From RGIG5579 sp045655865 (GTDB lineage: Bacteria; Bacillota; Clostridia; Oscillospirales; SIG627): 20,100 bases of DNA. Shown piece after piece: positions 1-7,738 of the stretch. The notes beneath the pieces are model-generated. The model saw nothing but the letters and a program-made list of their open reading frames with translations. It searched no databases and was not told the DNA's origin. Both the position numbers and the translations under genes were made by a program. How positions within the stretch are numbered: the stretch's first letter is position 1; every line of letters begins with the position of its first letter. The DNA lies in NCBI GenBank assembly GCA_045655865.1, contig JAZOQB010000022.1, forward strand, positions 1-20,100. The letters run 5' to 3'.

Positions 1-1
1 C

Positions 2-1057
2 AAAATGCACCGGTTGTCTTCTCTGCAAGCGGTGGCTCACGGTTCGGATTCGGTGCAGTATTTTCAGTGGCGCAAGGGCAGAGGAGGATCGGAAAAATTT
101 CACGGGGCCGTGGTTGACCATTGCGGGCATGAGAACACAAGAGTTTTCGGTGAAGTTAGCCGGCTCGGTGCCACGTTAAAAAAACTGGATGAAATTGTAG
201 GAACGGTAACGAAATCGGAAATTGCGATTTTTCATAATGTTGAAAATTTTTGGGCATTGAAAGATTCTCAAGGGTTTTCAAACGTTGATAAAAAATATTT
301 TGAAACTTTATTTTCTTTCTATAAACCGTTTTGGGAAAAGGGAATCAATACGGATATTATAGGAAAAAATGATGATTTCGCAACGTACAAAGTAATCATT
401 GCGCCAATGCTTTACATGATCGATGAAGAGCTGAAAAATAAAATGTGTGATTATGTAAAGCGTGGCGGAACGCTGATCTGCACTTACATGACAGGGTATG
501 TTAACGAAAATGACTTATGCCATTTGGGAGGATTTCCTTTTGGAGAATTAAAGGAAGTATTCGGCATATGGAATGAGGAGATCGACACCCTTTATCCTCA
601 GGATTCCAATATCGTTCGGCTAGAAAACGGAAACGAATATGAAGCGGTTGATTACTGTGAGATCATTCACTTACAAGGTGCCGATTGCCTTGGGAAGTAT
701 GGGAATGATTTTTACGCAGGAAATCCCGCTGTAACCGTAAACGATTACGGAAAAGGAAAAGCTTATTATATCGCCTTTCGCGATACGGGCAATTTCACTT
801 GCGATTTTATGGATCAGATTATGGAAAAAGCCAATTTGAAATCCGACTTTGACGGCCGCCTTCCTTCCGGTGTTACCGCCCATAGCAGAGAGGACGGGGA
901 AAACACTTACGTTTTCGTGGAAAATTTCAATCACCACCCGGTATCCATCCAAACAAATCGAAAATGGGTAGATGTGGAAAAGAACGTGACCGTAACCGGG
1001 AAAATTGATCTGGCGCCCCTTGATACCGTTATTTTAAAAAGAATATCTTGTAGCTGA
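2..1057 (+). CDS. GH42 beta-galactosidase, C-terminal part (5' end outside window)
   Basis: This is the C-terminal half of a glycoside hydrolase family 42 beta-galactosidase, which removes terminal beta-galactose from oligosaccharides. The frame is open to the left window edge, so the ATG at 5 is an internal Met. The first 50 or so residues carry the family signature at the end of the TIM barrel (SLQAVAHGSDSVQYFQWRKG, then EKFHGAVVDHCGHENTRVF). Residues about 65-210 match the trimerisation domain (AIFHNVENFWAL, VIIAPMLYMID, GGTLICTYMTGYV). The last 60 residues resemble the family's small C-terminal beta domain and end in LAPLDTVILKR. GH42 enzymes are usually about 650-700 residues, so roughly half is missing on the left, including the catalytic glutamates. 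No signal peptide can be judged. The stop is followed 20 nt later by a terminator. The middle of this segment is clearly AT-richer than its two ends. Confidence 0.9.
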   Translation, partial: KMHRLSSLQAVAHGSDSVQYFQWRKGRGGSEKFHGAVVDHCGHENTRVFGEVSRLGATLKKLDEIVGTVTKSEIAIFHNVENFWALKDSQGFSNVDKKYFETLFSFYKPFWEKGINTDIIGKNDDFATYKVIIAPMLYMIDEELKNKMCDYVKRGGTLICTYMTGYVNENDLCHLGGFPFGELKEVFGIWNEEIDTLYPQDSNIVRLENGNEYEAVDYCEIIHLQGADCLGKYGNDFYAGNPAVTVNDYGKGKAYYIAFRDTGNFTCDFMDQIMEKANLKSDFDGRLPSGVTAHSREDGENTYVFVENFNHHPVSIQTNRKWVDVEKNVTVTGKIDLAPLDTVILKRISCS

Positions 1058-1076
1058 ATGGGTGAATACGATCAAT

Positions 1077-1112
1077 AAAAGAGAGAAATCGGGATTGCTT
1101 TCTCTCTTTTTT
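1077..1112 (+). terminator. Rho-independent terminator of the GH42 gene
   Basis: A perfect 12-bp stem (AAAAGAGAGAAA at 1077-1088 with TTTCTCTCTTTT at 1099-1110) has a 10-nt loop and runs into Ts. It lies 20 nt after the stop at 1057. The A-rich 5' arm would let it work on both strands, but there is no gene arriving from the right. Confidence 0.85.
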
Positions 1113-1169
1113 AGCAGATGTTAAAGAAAACAATACTGGCGGAAACCGGAGTATTTTTTTAAATTTTTA

Positions 1170-1198
1170 TTGCAAAAGTGTTTTCTTTGTGTTAATAT
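1170..1198 (+). promoter_or_regulatory. Sigma-A promoter for the nucleotide-sugar dehydratase
   Basis: TTGCAA (1170-1175) and TAATAT (1193-1198) are separated by exactly 17 nt inside an AT-rich stretch. The expected start near 1205 gives a leader of about 89 nt before the GTG at 1294. That leader contains a CGCCGGCG palindrome but no fold I recognise as a riboswitch. Confidence 0.7.
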
Positions 1199-1293
1199 GT
1201 TAAGAAGGCTATGGGATACGGATGAACAGATCGCCGGCGTCCTTGCTGCCTTTGTTTGAAGATGACAATGAAAAGGAAGAGAGATAAAGAAAA

Positions 1294-3186
1294 GTGATTC
1301 AAAGCGAGAAGAGGAGACCCAGATCCGTCGATAGGATTTTTCGAAGCCTTCTGTTTGTGGCTATGGATATTCTTTGTATTTGCGCGTCCTATTTTGCCGC
1401 GCTTTTCTTGCGTTTTGATTTTTCTCTGCAAACCATTATTGTTGAACACCGGGAATACCTGGACGGGTATTTATCTTCCATGCCCTTTTGGGTGATCTCG
1501 ACGGTGTTGGTCTTATATGCATTTCATCTTTATCACAGTGTTTGGAGCTATGTGGGCGTGATTGAACTGAGAAATCTGATGATCGCTCATCTTTCGTTGG
1601 TTCCTGTTTATGCGGCCGTTGCTCTGATCATGAAATTGGATATGCCCGCTTCTTACTACATTGTTGGCTTCTTCTTCTGTTTTGCGGGAACTGTGGCCAT
1701 TCGCTTTGGGTACCGTTTGACCCGCTCTTTATCCAAGGATAAAAATTTGAAGGCGGCCAACCGAAAGGCCAGGGAGCGCGTGATGATCATTGGCGCCGGC
1801 AGCGCTGCCCATATGATCATCCAGGAATTGACGGTTTCCGGAAGATTTTCCGACAAAGTTTGCTGCGCCATTGATGACAATCCTAACAAAAGAGGCCGAT
1901 TTATCGAAGGCGTTGAGATCGTTGGAGATCGCTTTGATATTGTCAAGGCCGTTGGCCGCTACGATATTTCCAAGATTATTTTCGCCATCCCCAGCTGCGA
2001 TGGCCAGGACCGAAAAGAAATTTTGAATCTTTGCAAGGAGACCGGATGTAAGGTCCTCACCGTCCCCGGTATTTATCAATTGGTCAATAACGAGGTGACC
2101 GTTCGGCAACTGCGAGACGTGGAGATCGAAGACCTTTTGGGCCGAGAGCCGATTTCGGTGGACAATGGGGAAAGCTTTGCTGCCATTGCCGGAAAAGTGG
2201 TTTTGGTTACCGGTGGCGGCGGATCCATTGGCAGTGAACTTTGCCGACAGATCGCCAGGGCAAAACCAAAGCAGCTTGTCATTTTGGATATTTATGAAAA
2301 CAACGCCTACGAGATCCAGCAGGAATTGAAGCGGAAAGTGCCGGATCTGGATCTTGTGGTGCTCATTGGATCGGTCCGCAACACCTTGCGCATGGATGAG
2401 ATCATGCGTTGCTACCGTCCCAATCTTGTGTTCCATGCCGCGGCCCACAAACACGTTCCTCTGATGGAAGACAGCCCCAACGAGGCCATTAAAAACAATG
2501 TGTTTGGCACCTACAAGACCGCTGTGGCAGCGGAGAAATACGGAGTGGAAAAATTCGTCCTTATTTCTACGGACAAGGCCGTCAACCCCACCAACATCAT
2601 GGCGGCTTCCAAGCGGATCTGCGAAATGGTGGTGCAGATGATGGACCGCAAGAGCCGGGGAACCCGCTTTGTGGCGGTGCGTTTTGGTAACGTTTTGGGG
2701 AGCAACGGAAGCGTCATTCCTCTGTTTAAAAAGCAGATTGCCCAGGGAGGGCCTGTTACCATCACCGACAAGCGGATCATCCGTTATTTTATGACCATTT
2801 CCGAGGCGGTGGCTTTGGTTTTACAGGCGTCGTGCTATGCCAAGGGGGGAGAGATCTTCGTTTTGGATATGGGCGAGCCGGTGAAGATCGACGATATGGC
2901 AAGGAATCTGATCCGTCTTTCCGGATTGAAGCCGGATGTGGATATCAAAATCGAGTACGTGGGTCTCAGACCGGGAGAAAAGCTGTATGAAGAGCTTTTG
3001 ATGGACGAAGAGGGCTTGAAAGAAACGGAAAACAAGCTGATCCACATCGGAAGAAGCATTGAAATGGACGACGAGCTCTTCGGTCAGCGGCTCAGTCGCC
3101 TCTATGAGGCTTGCAAGGGAGAGGACGACCAGGTCCGCACTTTGGTGGCAGAAATGGTTCCCACCTATACCTATAAACAAAACTAA
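1294..3186 (+). CDS. Membrane-anchored UDP-sugar 4,6-dehydratase, CapD/WbpM/PglF type
   Basis: Members of this family are membrane-bound SDR enzymes that convert UDP-GlcNAc (or a relative) to a 4-keto-6-deoxy sugar, the first step towards bacillosamine- or FucNAc-type sugars for surface glycans. The 630-aa length is normal for the long form. About four membrane segments lie in residues 17-140. A first Rossmann-like domain starts at VMIIGAGSAAHM (163-174). The catalytic SDR domain starts at VTGGGGSIGSE (305-315). The active-site region reads STDKAVNPTNIMAASK, with Ser425, Met436 and Lys440. This is the Ser-Met-Lys arrangement known for WbpM-like enzymes rather than Ser-Tyr-Lys. The start is the GTG at 1294: a stop (TAA) lies in frame at 1285, and a GGAAG-type site lies about 11-15 nt upstream. 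It is monocistronic, between a promoter and a bidirectional terminator. The exact substrate is not shown by the sequence. Confidence 0.92.
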   Translation: MIQSEKRRPRSVDRIFRSLLFVAMDILCICASYFAALFLRFDFSLQTIIVEHREYLDGYLSSMPFWVISTVLVLYAFHLYHSVWSYVGVIELRNLMIAHLSLVPVYAAVALIMKLDMPASYYIVGFFFCFAGTVAIRFGYRLTRSLSKDKNLKAANRKARERVMIIGAGSAAHMIIQELTVSGRFSDKVCCAIDDNPNKRGRFIEGVEIVGDRFDIVKAVGRYDISKIIFAIPSCDGQDRKEILNLCKETGCKVLTVPGIYQLVNNEVTVRQLRDVEIEDLLGREPISVDNGESFAAIAGKVVLVTGGGGSIGSELCRQIARAKPKQLVILDIYENNAYEIQQELKRKVPDLDLVVLIGSVRNTLRMDEIMRCYRPNLVFHAAAHKHVPLMEDSPNEAIKNNVFGTYKTAVAAEKYGVEKFVLISTDKAVNPTNIMAASKRICEMVVQMMDRKSRGTRFVAVRFGNVLGSNGSVIPLFKKQIAQGGPVTITDKRIIRYFMTISEAVALVLQASCYAKGGEIFVLDMGEPVKIDDMARNLIRLSGLKPDVDIKIEYVGLRPGEKLYEELLMDEEGLKETENKLIHIGRSIEMDDELFGQRLSRLYEACKGEDDQVRTLVAEMVPTYTYKQN

Positions 3187-3192
3187 AAAACA

Positions 3193-3225
3193 AAAAACAG
3201 GTCTTGTTTTACAAGACCTGTTTTT
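3193..3225. terminator. Bidirectional terminator between convergent genes
   Basis: A 14-bp perfect stem (AAAAACAGGTCTTG at 3193-3206 with CAAGACCTGTTTTT at 3212-3225) has a TTTTA loop. A-tract and T-tract flank it symmetrically. It sits 6 nt after the dehydratase stop (3186) and 6 nt before the stop of the minus-strand lipoprotein (3232), so it can end both transcripts. Confidence 0.9.
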
Positions 3226-3231
3226 AATTTC

Positions 3232-4281
3232 TCAATAGACAGTGTCTGTGGAGATCTCATTCCAGAGATCGCCAAATTGGACTTGGATCGTTTCTGCCCG
3301 CTCCCGGTAAAGCTGGAAGAAAACTTGGTCGTATGCACCGGCGTGCCACTGATCCAGAGTGTCTCGGTATCCGAACAGTGCGGTCTCGCGGTTCTCCCGC
3401 ATCCGGACCTCTCGCATTTCCATTCGCTTGATGATGTAGATCCCGCTGTCGGTTATAACCGGCTGACCCACCTGTCCGATCTCCAGAGCTGCGGACGCTT
3501 GGTATAACGCCTCTTCCGCTTCGCCTTTTGTGAAATAATAGCCGTCGGGATGATCCAGCATTTTCTCGTCTTTGCCATACTTTTCCACAAGACTCCAGAA
3601 ATCTTCACCATTCAGAGCCTTTTGATAGATCTGTTGGGCGGATTCTTTTGTATTCGGGCAACTTTCTCGGTTTTCATTCTCCTCAAAGGGAAGGAACACT
3701 TCCTGAACCGCTACGTAATGTTCCTGGTAATAGCGGTAGAACTCCTCATCCGACCAGGCTTTTTCCCCGCCGTCCTTAAAAAGCGTGTTGAAAAGTTTCA
3801 GATAAAGGGAAGAGTATTCCATCATGGTTTGATACAGGTAAAAGGACATATACGATTCGTGGAGGAGTTTTACAAAGTTGTCTTTTCCGCCGTAAAATTC
3901 TATGGTCTGGTCAATGTCCTCTTGTACGGCCTGCTTTTCTTCCTTGGAGAGGGAGACTTTGTATTCTTTTGCCAGCATGCGAACAGCAAAGCTATCGCGA
4001 AGGCACTGGAGGATCTCCTCCTTCAGTGCTTCTTTGGCGCCTTCTCTCTCAAAGTAGGCCGCGTCTTCTTCCAAGTACATGTTTTTATAATTGAGGTAGT
4101 AATACCTAAATTCGTTGAAAGAGATGGCTTTGCCGTCAAAGTGCAAAAATTCTTCCGGATAAACATCACCCGAGGAGGAATGAATCCCCCCCAACCGTTC
4201 CGTTTCCGTCATCTCGGTTTTACAGGCGGTCAGGAGAAAGATAAGGGTGAGCGCACACAACAGCGCCAGAGATCGTTTCAT
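3232..4281 (-). CDS. Parvulin-like (PpiC/PrsA-type) foldase lipoprotein, probably non-catalytic
   Basis: This 349-aa protein starts with a lipoprotein signal peptide (MKRSLALLCALTLIFLLTAC, lipid-modified Cys20). It would be held on the outer face of the membrane. Residues about 50-185 are helical and resemble the SurA/PrsA-type chaperone domain. Residues about 190-288 resemble a parvulin rotamase: AQQIYQKALNGEDFWSLVEKYGKDE, ALEIGQVGQPVITDSGIYIIKR. PrsA-like lipoproteins help newly exported proteins fold. Two conserved parvulin histidines appear replaced: the usual HIL becomes E194-V-F, and the usual GYHII becomes GIYII with Tyr282. Prolyl isomerase activity is therefore doubtful and a chaperone role more likely. 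The ATG at 4281 has AGAAGGAA 6 nt upstream. A TAAAAT -10 (4314-4319, minus) is present but without a good -35. It is a single gene, convergent with the dehydratase and divergent from the M23 operon. Confidence 0.78.
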   Translation of the reverse strand: MKRSLALLCALTLIFLLTACKTEMTETERLGGIHSSSGDVYPEEFLHFDGKAISFNEFRYYYLNYKNMYLEEDAAYFEREGAKEALKEEILQCLRDSFAVRMLAKEYKVSLSKEEKQAVQEDIDQTIEFYGGKDNFVKLLHESYMSFYLYQTMMEYSSLYLKLFNTLFKDGGEKAWSDEEFYRYYQEHYVAVQEVFLPFEENENRESCPNTKESAQQIYQKALNGEDFWSLVEKYGKDEKMLDHPDGYYFTKGEAEEALYQASAALEIGQVGQPVITDSGIYIIKRMEMREVRMRENRETALFGYRDTLDQWHAGAYDQVFFQLYRERAETIQVQFGDLWNEISTDTVY

Positions 4282-4431
4282 GAGTATTCCTTCTAACTTT
4301 GATTTTTGTAAAGATTTTAGACTCTCTTTGTGATGATTGCATGAAAAAATTGAAAAGTTTAGAATGTTATTTTTCTATGATAGCAATCTTTTTTGGAAAA
4401 ATCAAGCATCTTTGCCGCTTTTTTCGGGGGC

Positions 4432-4460
4432 TTGCTTTTCTCTCGCTTTTGTGATAAAAT
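4432..4460 (+). promoter_or_regulatory. Extended -10 sigma-A promoter of the M23-CapA-ComEC operon
   Basis: TTGCTT (4432-4437) and TAAAAT (4455-4460) are 17 nt apart. A TG at 4452-4453 forms an extended -10 (TGaTAAAAT). The expected start near 4467 leaves a short leader of about 28 nt that contains the very strong ribosome binding site of the next gene. Confidence 0.75.
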
Positions 4461-4478
4461 AACAGGGCAGTTTTGACG

Positions 4479-4497
4479 AAAGGAGGAGGGAAAACTG
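4479..4497 (+). promoter_or_regulatory. Strong ribosome binding site pointing to a CTG start
   Basis: AAAGGAGGAGGG (4479-4490) lies 8 nt (measured from AGGAGG) before CTG at 4495-4497. The only other in-frame start near it is GTG 4516, which would be 29 nt away. A TGA in frame at 4474 excludes anything further upstream. The spacing therefore favours initiation at CTG. Confidence 0.6.
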
Positions 4498-6333
4498 GAA
4501 AATAGAAAAAAAACAGTGGGCTCTCGTTGGCGCTCTCCCACCGCTTCAAAAAAGAATAAAACGCCCTCTTCTGTGGAAAGACCGCGCTTTGAAAAACAAA
4601 AGAAGCTCTTTGGAAGAAAGAGTTTTGACCGCCAGTACCGTATTTTCCGGGAGGGAGGCCTGGGAATCTGGGACTCCTTTTTTAATGCACTGTACATCTC
4701 ACTGAGCGAGGACAGTGTGGAAAGGGAAAAAAAGAAACTGGAGCGGGAGGGGGAGAGAGAAGTTCGGGAAACCCATTTCTTGGAGCTTCACACGCCGCTT
4801 CTTCGCCTCTTTTCTGCTTTTCCTCGGACCTTGCGAACTCTGGGCTCGGGTTTTTGCTCCTTCTTCCGGAGAAAGGATCATTCCGGGGCACATCGGTCAA
4901 AGATCGAGTTTTTGAAGGCTCATCGGACCCATTGTATCATTGCGGCTCTGTCGCTTTTTATCATAATCTACATCTCGCTTACGCTCCAGGTCCCCGTGGT
5001 GCTTCACGCCCAGATCAACGGAAAGACCATTGGGGTGGTGGAAAGTGAGAGAGTGGTGGACAGCGCCATCAGCAATTTGGAAGACCAAGTGGAGATCATC
5101 CTGGGAGAGAGATTCCGTTTTCCTTACGAGGTCAGCTATACCTTTGCCCGACAGCAAAAGAGTACCCTGACAGAAAAAAATAAGATCTCCGAGGAGCTTT
5201 ATACCTACATTTCGGATTTGATTTGTACCGCCAGCGGTCTGTATGTGGACGATGTGCTGGTGGCGGTATGCCAGGATGCCCAGACCATTCAGGAACAATT
5301 GGCTCTTTTTGTTGGGGAAAGAGTTGGAAGCGAGGATACAGGTATCCTCAACGAGATCTGTATCATCACCCAGGCCTATCCCCGGGATAGTGTTATTTCC
5401 GGCCAAGAACTCTATGAGCTTTTGAATCAAATGTCTCTTCCTTTTTCAGAGAGAGAGCAATCGACGGAGTTGGGAGAGTCCACCGATTCCAATGAGAAAG
5501 AGCCCTTGGATCCCGGGAAAAATGAGACGGTGCCGGCCATGGCACTTTTGGCCGATACCCAATACGCCAAAAAAGAGGCGCCCCGTTCCCGATCCAATCG
5601 ACCTCAAAGCATCGATTCCATCAAGCTGGACGTTTATACAGCCCGGATCAAGAGTTATGAGGATACGGTGCCCTATCGCACGGTTTACCAAGAGAGCGAC
5701 AGGCATTATACTTCTATGGCAGATGTCACTCGGCGCGGTGCCAACGGGCTTGCCCAGGTGCAGGCCAAAGTGTATTACGTCGATGGAAAAGAGGTTCGCA
5801 GGGACATCATCTCTCAAACAGAACTGAGAGCCCCGGTGGATCAGGTGATTTCCATCGGTACCAAGATCCTTCCTGAAGAGCTGGGGTATACCTCTGTCAC
5901 CAGCTATCCCAGACGTTTTATTCCTCCGTATATTGGTTTTGTGTTTTCCGCTTACGGAAACCGGGAAGACGGATTTCACGGTGGGTGGGATATCCCCGGA
6001 GCAGAGGGAGATAACATCTATGCTGCCGCTTCCGGTAAGGTGGTGGTGGCCATCGGACAAGACGGGAGCTTCTCCCACGACTCCAATCTCTATACCGGAT
6101 ACGGGTACTGTGTGGTCATTGAGCACGAGAATGGGTATCGCACAATGTACGCTCATTGTAACCGGATCAACGTTACCCTGGGTCAGGAAGTGAAGCAGGG
6201 AGAGAAGATCGCAGAGATCGGTAACACCGGTATTTCGGAAGGCAATCACGTCCATTTTGAGATCCGCCGTGGCACGACCCGTTTGGATCCGGCCCTCTAT
6301 ATTTACGACGGAAATAAGACGATTTACAATTAA
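4495..6333 (+). CDS. Membrane-anchored G5/M23 peptidoglycan endopeptidase
   Basis: This is a LytM-type (peptidase family M23) zinc metallopeptidase expected to cut peptidoglycan cross-links outside the membrane. From the CTG start it has 612 residues. A basic cytoplasmic region of about 145 residues comes first, then one membrane helix (IIAALSLFIIIYISL, about 148-162). An extracytoplasmic region follows, then a low-complexity Ser/Glu linker (about 318-372) and a G5-like domain (about 388-458, TVPYRTVYQESDRHYTS). The C-terminal M23 domain covers about 475-600. All metal and catalytic residues are visible: HxxxD in HGGWD (His495, Asp499), His554 in MYAHCN and HVH (His585, His587). The active site looks intact. 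The 150-residue cytoplasmic part rich in Lys, Arg and Glu is unusual and could bind a cytoplasmic partner (inference). It is the first gene of an operon; the CapA-like gene begins 12 nt after its stop. If GTG 4516 is used instead, the protein has 605 residues. Confidence 0.88.
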   Translation: MENRKKTVGSRWRSPTASKKNKTPSSVERPRFEKQKKLFGRKSFDRQYRIFREGGLGIWDSFFNALYISLSEDSVEREKKKLEREGEREVRETHFLELHTPLLRLFSAFPRTLRTLGSGFCSFFRRKDHSGAHRSKIEFLKAHRTHCIIAALSLFIIIYISLTLQVPVVLHAQINGKTIGVVESERVVDSAISNLEDQVEIILGERFRFPYEVSYTFARQQKSTLTEKNKISEELYTYISDLICTASGLYVDDVLVAVCQDAQTIQEQLALFVGERVGSEDTGILNEICIITQAYPRDSVISGQELYELLNQMSLPFSEREQSTELGESTDSNEKEPLDPGKNETVPAMALLADTQYAKKEAPRSRSNRPQSIDSIKLDVYTARIKSYEDTVPYRTVYQESDRHYTSMADVTRRGANGLAQVQAKVYYVDGKEVRRDIISQTELRAPVDQVISIGTKILPEELGYTSVTSYPRRFIPPYIGFVFSAYGNREDGFHGGWDIPGAEGDNIYAAASGKVVVAIGQDGSFSHDSNLYTGYGYCVVIEHENGYRTMYAHCNRINVTLGQEVKQGEKIAEIGNTGISEGNHVHFEIRRGTTRLDPALYIYDGNKTIYN

Positions 6334-6345
6334 AGGGTGATAAAA

Positions 6346-7692
6346 ATGTTAAACAAGAAACTGTCACAGATCGATTGGAAACGGGTGGGGCTGATCGCCC
6401 TTTTGCTCCTTGTGATGCTTCTTGCCGTAGCCTGCGGCAGGGGAGAAGTTGCTACTACAGGCGATTCCGTCAAAGGAAACGATCCTCTGACCCCACCGGT
6501 CAGCGAAGAGACCACGCCAAAGGTAACTGAGCCCCATGCAGTAGCTACTGCTTCGGTGGGTGTCATCGGCGATATTCTCATCCATGAAACCAATTACAAT
6601 TCCGCTCGGCGTGCAGACGGAAGCTATGATTTTACGGAAAATTACACCCATGTGGCCCCCTATCTCCAAAAATACGATTATACCGTGGCAAATTTAGAGG
6701 TTACTCTCGGTGGGCCGAATCCCTCTGTAGGCAGATATCCTTCCGCATATCCTTTGTTCAATTGCCCGGATAGCATTGTGGATGCTTTGAAGGGTGCGGG
6801 AGTGGATATGCTTCTTACTGCCAATAACCATAGCTACGATACCCGCAAAGCCGGTTTGGTCCGCACCGTGCAGGTGGTACGGGAAAAAGGACTGGAATAT
6901 CTGGGTAGCCGGGATAATACCAACGAAAGCTTTTACAAGGTCAAGGAGATCAACGGAATCAAGATCGGCATGGCCTGCTTTACCTACTCCACCGTAAATA
7001 GCGCCGGAATTAAGGCGCTCAACGGCATTACCATGACCGCGGATGCCGGCCCTTTGATCTGCAGTTTCGCCTATACAGATCTTCCTGGATTTTATAACGA
7101 AGTGCGGACCGCCATGGCAGAAATGAAAGAGAATGGCGCGGAATTTTTCATGTTTTACATCCATTGGGGAGATGAATACCGCTACGTTCCCAACTCCTAT
7201 CAAACCCAGATCGCCAAGACTTTATGCGAGATGGGTGTGGATGTGATCGTGGGCGGCCATCCTCACGTTATTCAGCCTTTTGAGACCATCCAGGCCGATA
7301 ATGGCAACCAGACCCTTTGTATTTACTCTACCGGAAATGCCATCTCCAATCAGAGAAAGTTTTTGATGGACAGTGACAATTATAGCGGCCACACCGAGGA
7401 CGGCATGATCTTTGGAGTCACCTTTGAGCGTTGGAGCGACGGTACGGTGCGCATCGGAAAGGTGAATATCGAACCCCTCTGGGTCATTCGGGAATCCCGC
7501 GGTGGCAGACTTGTTTTTCAGATCATCCCTCTGGATCTTTCGATACCGGATTGGAAGGTTTTTGATTTGACGGATGCTACGGTTCGGGAAGCGAAAGCCT
7601 CTTACAACCGCACCCTGGAATTGGTAGGGAAGGGCCTCAATGAGGCCAGGCAAAAACTGGGGTTGGATCCGTTGCCCCTGAGAGTCGAATAA
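6346..7692 (+). CDS. CapA-family metallophosphatase-like lipoprotein
   Basis: This protein belongs to the CapA/PgsA family (poly-gamma-glutamate capsule synthesis domain), which has a calcineurin-like metallophosphatase fold. Many members have no proven link to polyglutamate. The 448-aa product starts with a lipoprotein-type signal peptide ending LLAVAC (Cys30; the Ala at -3 is not ideal) and then a Thr/Glu/Pro-rich linker to about residue 68. The fold motifs occur in order: GDILIH (75-80), ANLE (115-118), TANNHSYD (158-165), HWGDEY (273-278) and GGHPHVIQP (303-311). Start: the AAAGGGTG at 6332-6339 is the ribosome binding site for ATG 6346. A GTG at 6337 lies inside that site and is unlikely to be used. 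It is 12 nt after the M23 gene, so the two are cotranscribed. There are no pgsB or pgsC homologues in the window, so a wall or capsule role is inferred only in general terms. Confidence 0.87.
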   Translation: MLNKKLSQIDWKRVGLIALLLLVMLLAVACGRGEVATTGDSVKGNDPLTPPVSEETTPKVTEPHAVATASVGVIGDILIHETNYNSARRADGSYDFTENYTHVAPYLQKYDYTVANLEVTLGGPNPSVGRYPSAYPLFNCPDSIVDALKGAGVDMLLTANNHSYDTRKAGLVRTVQVVREKGLEYLGSRDNTNESFYKVKEINGIKIGMACFTYSTVNSAGIKALNGITMTADAGPLICSFAYTDLPGFYNEVRTAMAEMKENGAEFFMFYIHWGDEYRYVPNSYQTQIAKTLCEMGVDVIVGGHPHVIQPFETIQADNGNQTLCIYSTGNAISNQRKFLMDSDNYSGHTEDGMIFGVTFERWSDGTVRIGKVNIEPLWVIRESRGGRLVFQIIPLDLSIPDWKVFDLTDATVREAKASYNRTLELVGKGLNEARQKLGLDPLPLRVE

Positions 7693-7738
7693 TCGCGAAA
7701 AATAAGGATCAAATTCAAGAGAAAAGGGAGGAAGATTG

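Noticed and set aside
1199..1293. Riboswitch in the dehydratase leader
   Set aside because: The leader is only about 89 nt with a short palindrome and a weak AAGGC/GCCTT pairing. No known aptamer pattern or terminator is present.
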